Shown: positions 36,478 through 38,314 of the stretch, piece by piece
How positions within the stretch are numbered: position 1 is the stretch's first letter
Layout of the letters: each line of letters opens with the position of its first letter
NCBI GenBank assembly: GCA_027398005.1
Contig: DAHYUM010000006.1
Location: 1 to 38,314 of the forward strand
Reading direction: 5' to 3'
DNA length: 38,314 bases
Source of the DNA: a bacterium
Lineage (GTDB): Bacteria > Bacteroidota > Ignavibacteria > Ignavibacteriales > Melioribacteraceae
Made by a program: the position numbers and the translations under genes
The notes under the pieces: model-generated
Seen by the model: the letters and a program-made list of their open reading frames with translations, nothing else
Database searches by the model: none
Told to the model about the DNA's origin: nothing

Positions 36478-36697
36478 AACGGATATAAATTAGTATGAAA
36501 GTGTAAATTGTTTTCAGCAAAAACCGATTATCATATATTTATATTACCGCACAAAACGGCACATTAAATCCTATATAAATTCATTCGAATTTATTACAAA
36601 ATTGAGGTATTTATAATAATGGGAGAAGAGGTGCGATTTAATTTTCATTATAGTAAAAGCAGAAATAACCATTTTAAGTTAAGAATACTTAAACCTG

Positions 36698-36728
36698 TTG
36701 AAAATTAAGACGCATCCCCTTATTTTTG
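36698..36728 (+). promoter_or_regulatory. Putative promoter of the 65-aa gene
   Basis: TTGAAA (36698-36703), 17-nt spacer, TATTTTTG (36721-36728). This fits both a sigma-70-like TATTTT and the Bacteroidota-type TAnnTTTG. The start codon is ~15 nt downstream of the expected transcription start. Confidence 0.55.
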
Positions 36729-36749
36729 TAGAAACAAATCGGGGAACAA

Positions 36750-36947
36750 ATGGCTGAAGAAGTTGTAATTCATTACAGATTCCGCAACAGAAAGACGGGC
36801 GACTTTAAAGACGCATACATTAAAATTCCTGATATTGAAAAATACGCGGTCGGCCACAAGAAGCTGTTTGATATTCACGAATACAGAGTGTGCGAAAGAA
36901 GGCTAGTATCGAAAGAGGAATTTGAAAAGAAGCCTCACGTATTTTAA
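36750..36947 (+). CDS. Small uncharacterised protein, 65 aa
   Basis: I do not recognise a family. The ATG is preceded by GGGGAAC at good spacing, a convincing promoter lies upstream and a 10-bp hairpin downstream, so the gene is very likely real. The protein is charged and soluble (VVIHYRFRNRKTGDF; many Lys, Arg, Glu), has one cysteine and no signal peptide or membrane segment. It probably begins with two antiparallel beta-strands and ends in a helix (SKEEFEKK). It would be a cytoplasmic monocistronic product. Function unknown. Confidence 0.7.
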   Translation: MAEEVVIHYRFRNRKTGDFKDAYIKIPDIEKYAVGHKKLFDIHEYRVCERRLVSKEEFEKKPHVF

Positions 36948-36970
36948 TTTCTGTTTATCTGCCCCCATTG

Positions 36971-37006
36971 AAATGCTTCATTAAATAATAAGAATTTGAA
37001 GCATTT
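36971..37006 (+). terminator. Probable terminator after the 65-aa gene
   Basis: AAATGCTTCA / TGAAGCATTT 10-bp perfect stem with a 16-nt AT-rich loop, followed by TCTCCTTTCTATTTT. The long loop and mixed tail make it a moderate call. Confidence 0.6.
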
Positions 37007-37048
37007 TCTCCTTTCTATTTTATCTTCTTTCATATATTATTGTGTCGT

Positions 37049-37591
37049 ATGAAAAAGATATATGCCATAACATCATTACTGCTAATCATATTTCTTCTCC
37101 AGGGGGAGAAGAGAGAATTCAGCATCAACAACATATCATCACTTTCCGATTACTACCGTTATTACACATCAAACTTAAACTCGCTAAGCCGGAAACATTC
37201 GGCAAAATTATTTTCACTTACCGATGAAATTATTAAAACGCGGAATTATTCTCCGCTTTTGAAGAATGTTGTCATAATCGATACTTCGATAGTTGGAAAA
37301 CACAAGGACAGGAACGGCTATTACATACGCACCGCAAGCAGGTCGGCAAACAATCTTTTATGCGAACTTAAATGCAGCAGGGAGCTTTATTATAAAATTG
37401 CCCGAAGGCAAAATCCCCGCTATCTGATTGCGGTAAAAACAAACTCACTTAAGGCAAGCGACCGTGTAATAGAACTCGATTCAATTGACAACAGAAGCAT
37501 TTTCGTAAACCGGGGAGAGAACTTTCTTCTTAACGGCGAATGCCTGGATGCGGTGGAACTTCCCTACGCAAGGATTTTTTCTAACGAATAA
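37049..37591 (+). CDS. Exported or membrane-anchored hypothetical protein
   Basis: 180 aa from ATG 37049; the track's TTG at 37040 adds only MCR. The N-terminus MKKIYAITSLLLIIFLLQG is a signal peptide or anchor without a clear cleavage site or lipobox. The remainder is basic and mixed alpha/beta, with SLSDYYRYYTSNLNSLSRKHS, VVIIDTSIVGKHKDRNGYYIR and NPRYLIAVKTNSLKASD; no family recognised. No Shine-Dalgarno sequence is evident before the ATG, unlike most neighbours. The M28 peptidase begins 29 nt later with a good ribosome binding site, so the two may be co-transcribed. Function unknown. Confidence 0.6.
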   Translation: MKKIYAITSLLLIIFLLQGEKREFSINNISSLSDYYRYYTSNLNSLSRKHSAKLFSLTDEIIKTRNYSPLLKNVVIIDTSIVGKHKDRNGYYIRTASRSANNLLCELKCSRELYYKIARRQNPRYLIAVKTNSLKASDRVIELDSIDNRSIFVNRGENFLLNGECLDAVELPYARIFSNE

Positions 37592-37620
37592 CTACTAACT
37601 GCTAAATTAAAAGAGGTACT

Positions 37621-38314
37621 ATGAAAACCAGACTAATGCTGACGGTTTGTATTATGCTTGCCGCATCAGCAATATTTCCGCAGATTAAAATAGATGACAA
37701 AACCAGCCTTAATTATGTTAAAACAAATCTTGGTTTCCTGGCATCGGACGAATTGGAAGGAAGGGAAACCGGTACAAGAGGCGAAAAACTTGCCGCTATG
37801 TTTATTGCCTCGGAACTGCAGAAATACGGAATAAAGCCTTACGGCGATAACGGCACTTATTTCCAGAACATTAAATTAACATCCAACACATACGATTCCG
37901 GCTCTAAAATATTCTTCGCATCGGCAGACGGAAGCGGTAAAATGGAATTCGCACTCGGTAACGATTTTCTTAAAACAGCAGGGCCCGTTTGCGACGAATC
38001 ATACATGAAATCAACGGCGCCTGTTGTGGTTGCCGGATTCGGTATTACCGCGCCCGATTTTAAATATGACGACTATGCCGGCATTGACGTTAAGGGTAAA
38101 GTGGTTATTGTACTGCCCGACGAGCCTTACAGCGATAACCCGAGCTATTTCGACGGCACTAAAGCTTCAAAATATTCCAACGCGAACTATAAAATAACAA
38201 ACGCCATTAATCACGGGGCGGCCGGAATCATCTTTTTCCCCGAAAGCTGGAGAATGAAATTCTGGGATATCTTCAAGAAAAGCTCTATGAACGCACCATT
38301 TTCGCCGGTACACA
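37621..38314 (+). CDS. M28-family metallopeptidase with PA domain, N-terminal part (3' end outside window)
   Basis: Absent from the ORF track because the frame is open to the window edge; I translated it by hand. AGAGGTACT precedes ATG 37621; the signal peptide MKTRLMLTVCIMLAASAIFPQ is followed by FLASDELEGRETGTRGEKLA, the N-terminal signature of exported M28 aminopeptidases. A protease-associated domain is under way (APVVVAGFGI, VKGKVVIVLPDEP, INHGAAGIIFFPES). The zinc-binding H, D, E, E/D and H residues would lie downstream. These enzymes cleave N-terminal residues from peptides in the periplasm or outside the cell. 231 codons are visible, about 40-45% of a typical member. Confidence 0.88.
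   Translation, partial: MKTRLMLTVCIMLAASAIFPQIKIDDKTSLNYVKTNLGFLASDELEGRETGTRGEKLAAMFIASELQKYGIKPYGDNGTYFQNIKLTSNTYDSGSKIFFASADGSGKMEFALGNDFLKTAGPVCDESYMKSTAPVVVAGFGITAPDFKYDDYAGIDVKGKVVIVLPDEPYSDNPSYFDGTKASKYSNANYKITNAINHGAAGIIFFPESWRMKFWDIFKKSSMNAPFSPVH

Larger units (their letters stand above)
36301..36749. other. Divergent intergenic region between xylB and the 65-aa gene
   Basis: About 450 AT-rich nt without a credible gene; the ORF at 36323-36520 has no ribosome binding site. It must hold the xylB promoter (a weak TTGCTG-N17-CATACT is visible on the minus strand within 36490-36525), the hyphenated inverted repeat at 36439-36477 and the plus-strand promoter at 36698-36728. A short CCGGA...TCCGG hairpin lies at about 36423-36438. 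Confidence 0.5.

Noticed and set aside
36323-36520. 65-aa minus-strand ORF upstream of xylB
   Set aside because: No ribosome binding site; it overlaps the xylB promoter region and inverted repeat, and its sequence looks like translated AT-rich DNA.
1-38314. Classical SusCD-type PUL, type IX secretion tags, CRISPR or mobile elements
   Set aside because: No SusC/SusD homologue, no conserved type IX C-terminal sorting domain on the exported enzymes, no repeat-spacer array, no transposase, integrase or phage gene is visible.

Overview
The window reads as chromosomal DNA of a Gram-negative bacterium of the Bacteroidota/Chlorobi/Ignavibacteriota side of the tree, most likely an Ignavibacteria-like saccharolytic heterotroph. 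This placement is an inference from three things. Many exported proteins have short signal peptides ending in 'AQ'. The protein families are typical of the group: DUF4369-TlpA, PA14-containing GH3, DUF4965 glutaminase-like, Asp-box/VPS10-like. Two putative promoters carry the TAnnTTTG-like -10 element. There is no SusC/SusD pair and no type IX sorting domain, so it is not a classical Bacteroides-type polysaccharide utilisation locus. I saw no tRNA, rRNA, CRISPR array, transposase or phage gene.

Layout. (1) 1-3.9 kb, + strand: the 3' end of a sialate O-acetylesterase-like protein and a GH2 glycosidase, 11 nt apart, closed by a strong hairpin. (2) 4.0-6.8 kb, +: a large secreted Asp-box propeller protein. 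(3) 7.2-8.9 kb, +: an orphan gamma/beta pair of a Na+-translocating decarboxylase. (4) 9.0-9.5 kb, +: a small exported PsbP/DcrB-like protein, followed by about 600 nt of non-coding DNA holding a striking poly-C/poly-G palindrome. (5) 10.1-15.6 kb, +: a complete RND efflux operon (adaptor, permease, TolC-like outer membrane protein). (6) Back-to-back terminators at 15.64-15.72 kb mark convergence. (7) 15.7-36.3 kb, - strand: a roughly 20-kb collinear carbohydrate cluster, in transcription order xylulokinase, LacI regulator, DUF4369-TlpA protein, GH31, a broken GH27, a glutaminase-like DUF4965 protein, two different GH3 enzymes and GH38. (8) 36.7-38.3 kb, +: a 65-aa unknown protein, an exported unknown protein and the 5' part of an M28 peptidase.

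How it works together (inference). Exported GH31, GH27, GH3, GH3 and GH38 enzymes (with the GH2 and esterase on the other strand) would strip alpha- and beta-linked side chains and release monosaccharides from a branched hemicellulose or glycan. Xylulokinase feeds the pentose into the pentose phosphate pathway, and a LacI-family regulator is the likely sugar-responsive repressor. Three of the glycosidase-type proteins end in the same discoidin (F5/8C)-like module, two of them preceded by a chitobiase-C-like Ig domain, so they probably share a binding target. No sugar transporter and no xylose isomerase lie in the window.

The strongest individual observations are: the GH27 gene carries both a one-base frameshift and an in-frame TAA; a perfect GCAAACGTTTGC palindrome sits on the predicted promoter and start site of the lacI gene; and a hyphenated inverted repeat lies upstream of xylB. 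I found no wholly new system I could defend; the carbohydrate cluster with its unassigned DUF4965 enzyme is the best candidate for new biochemistry.
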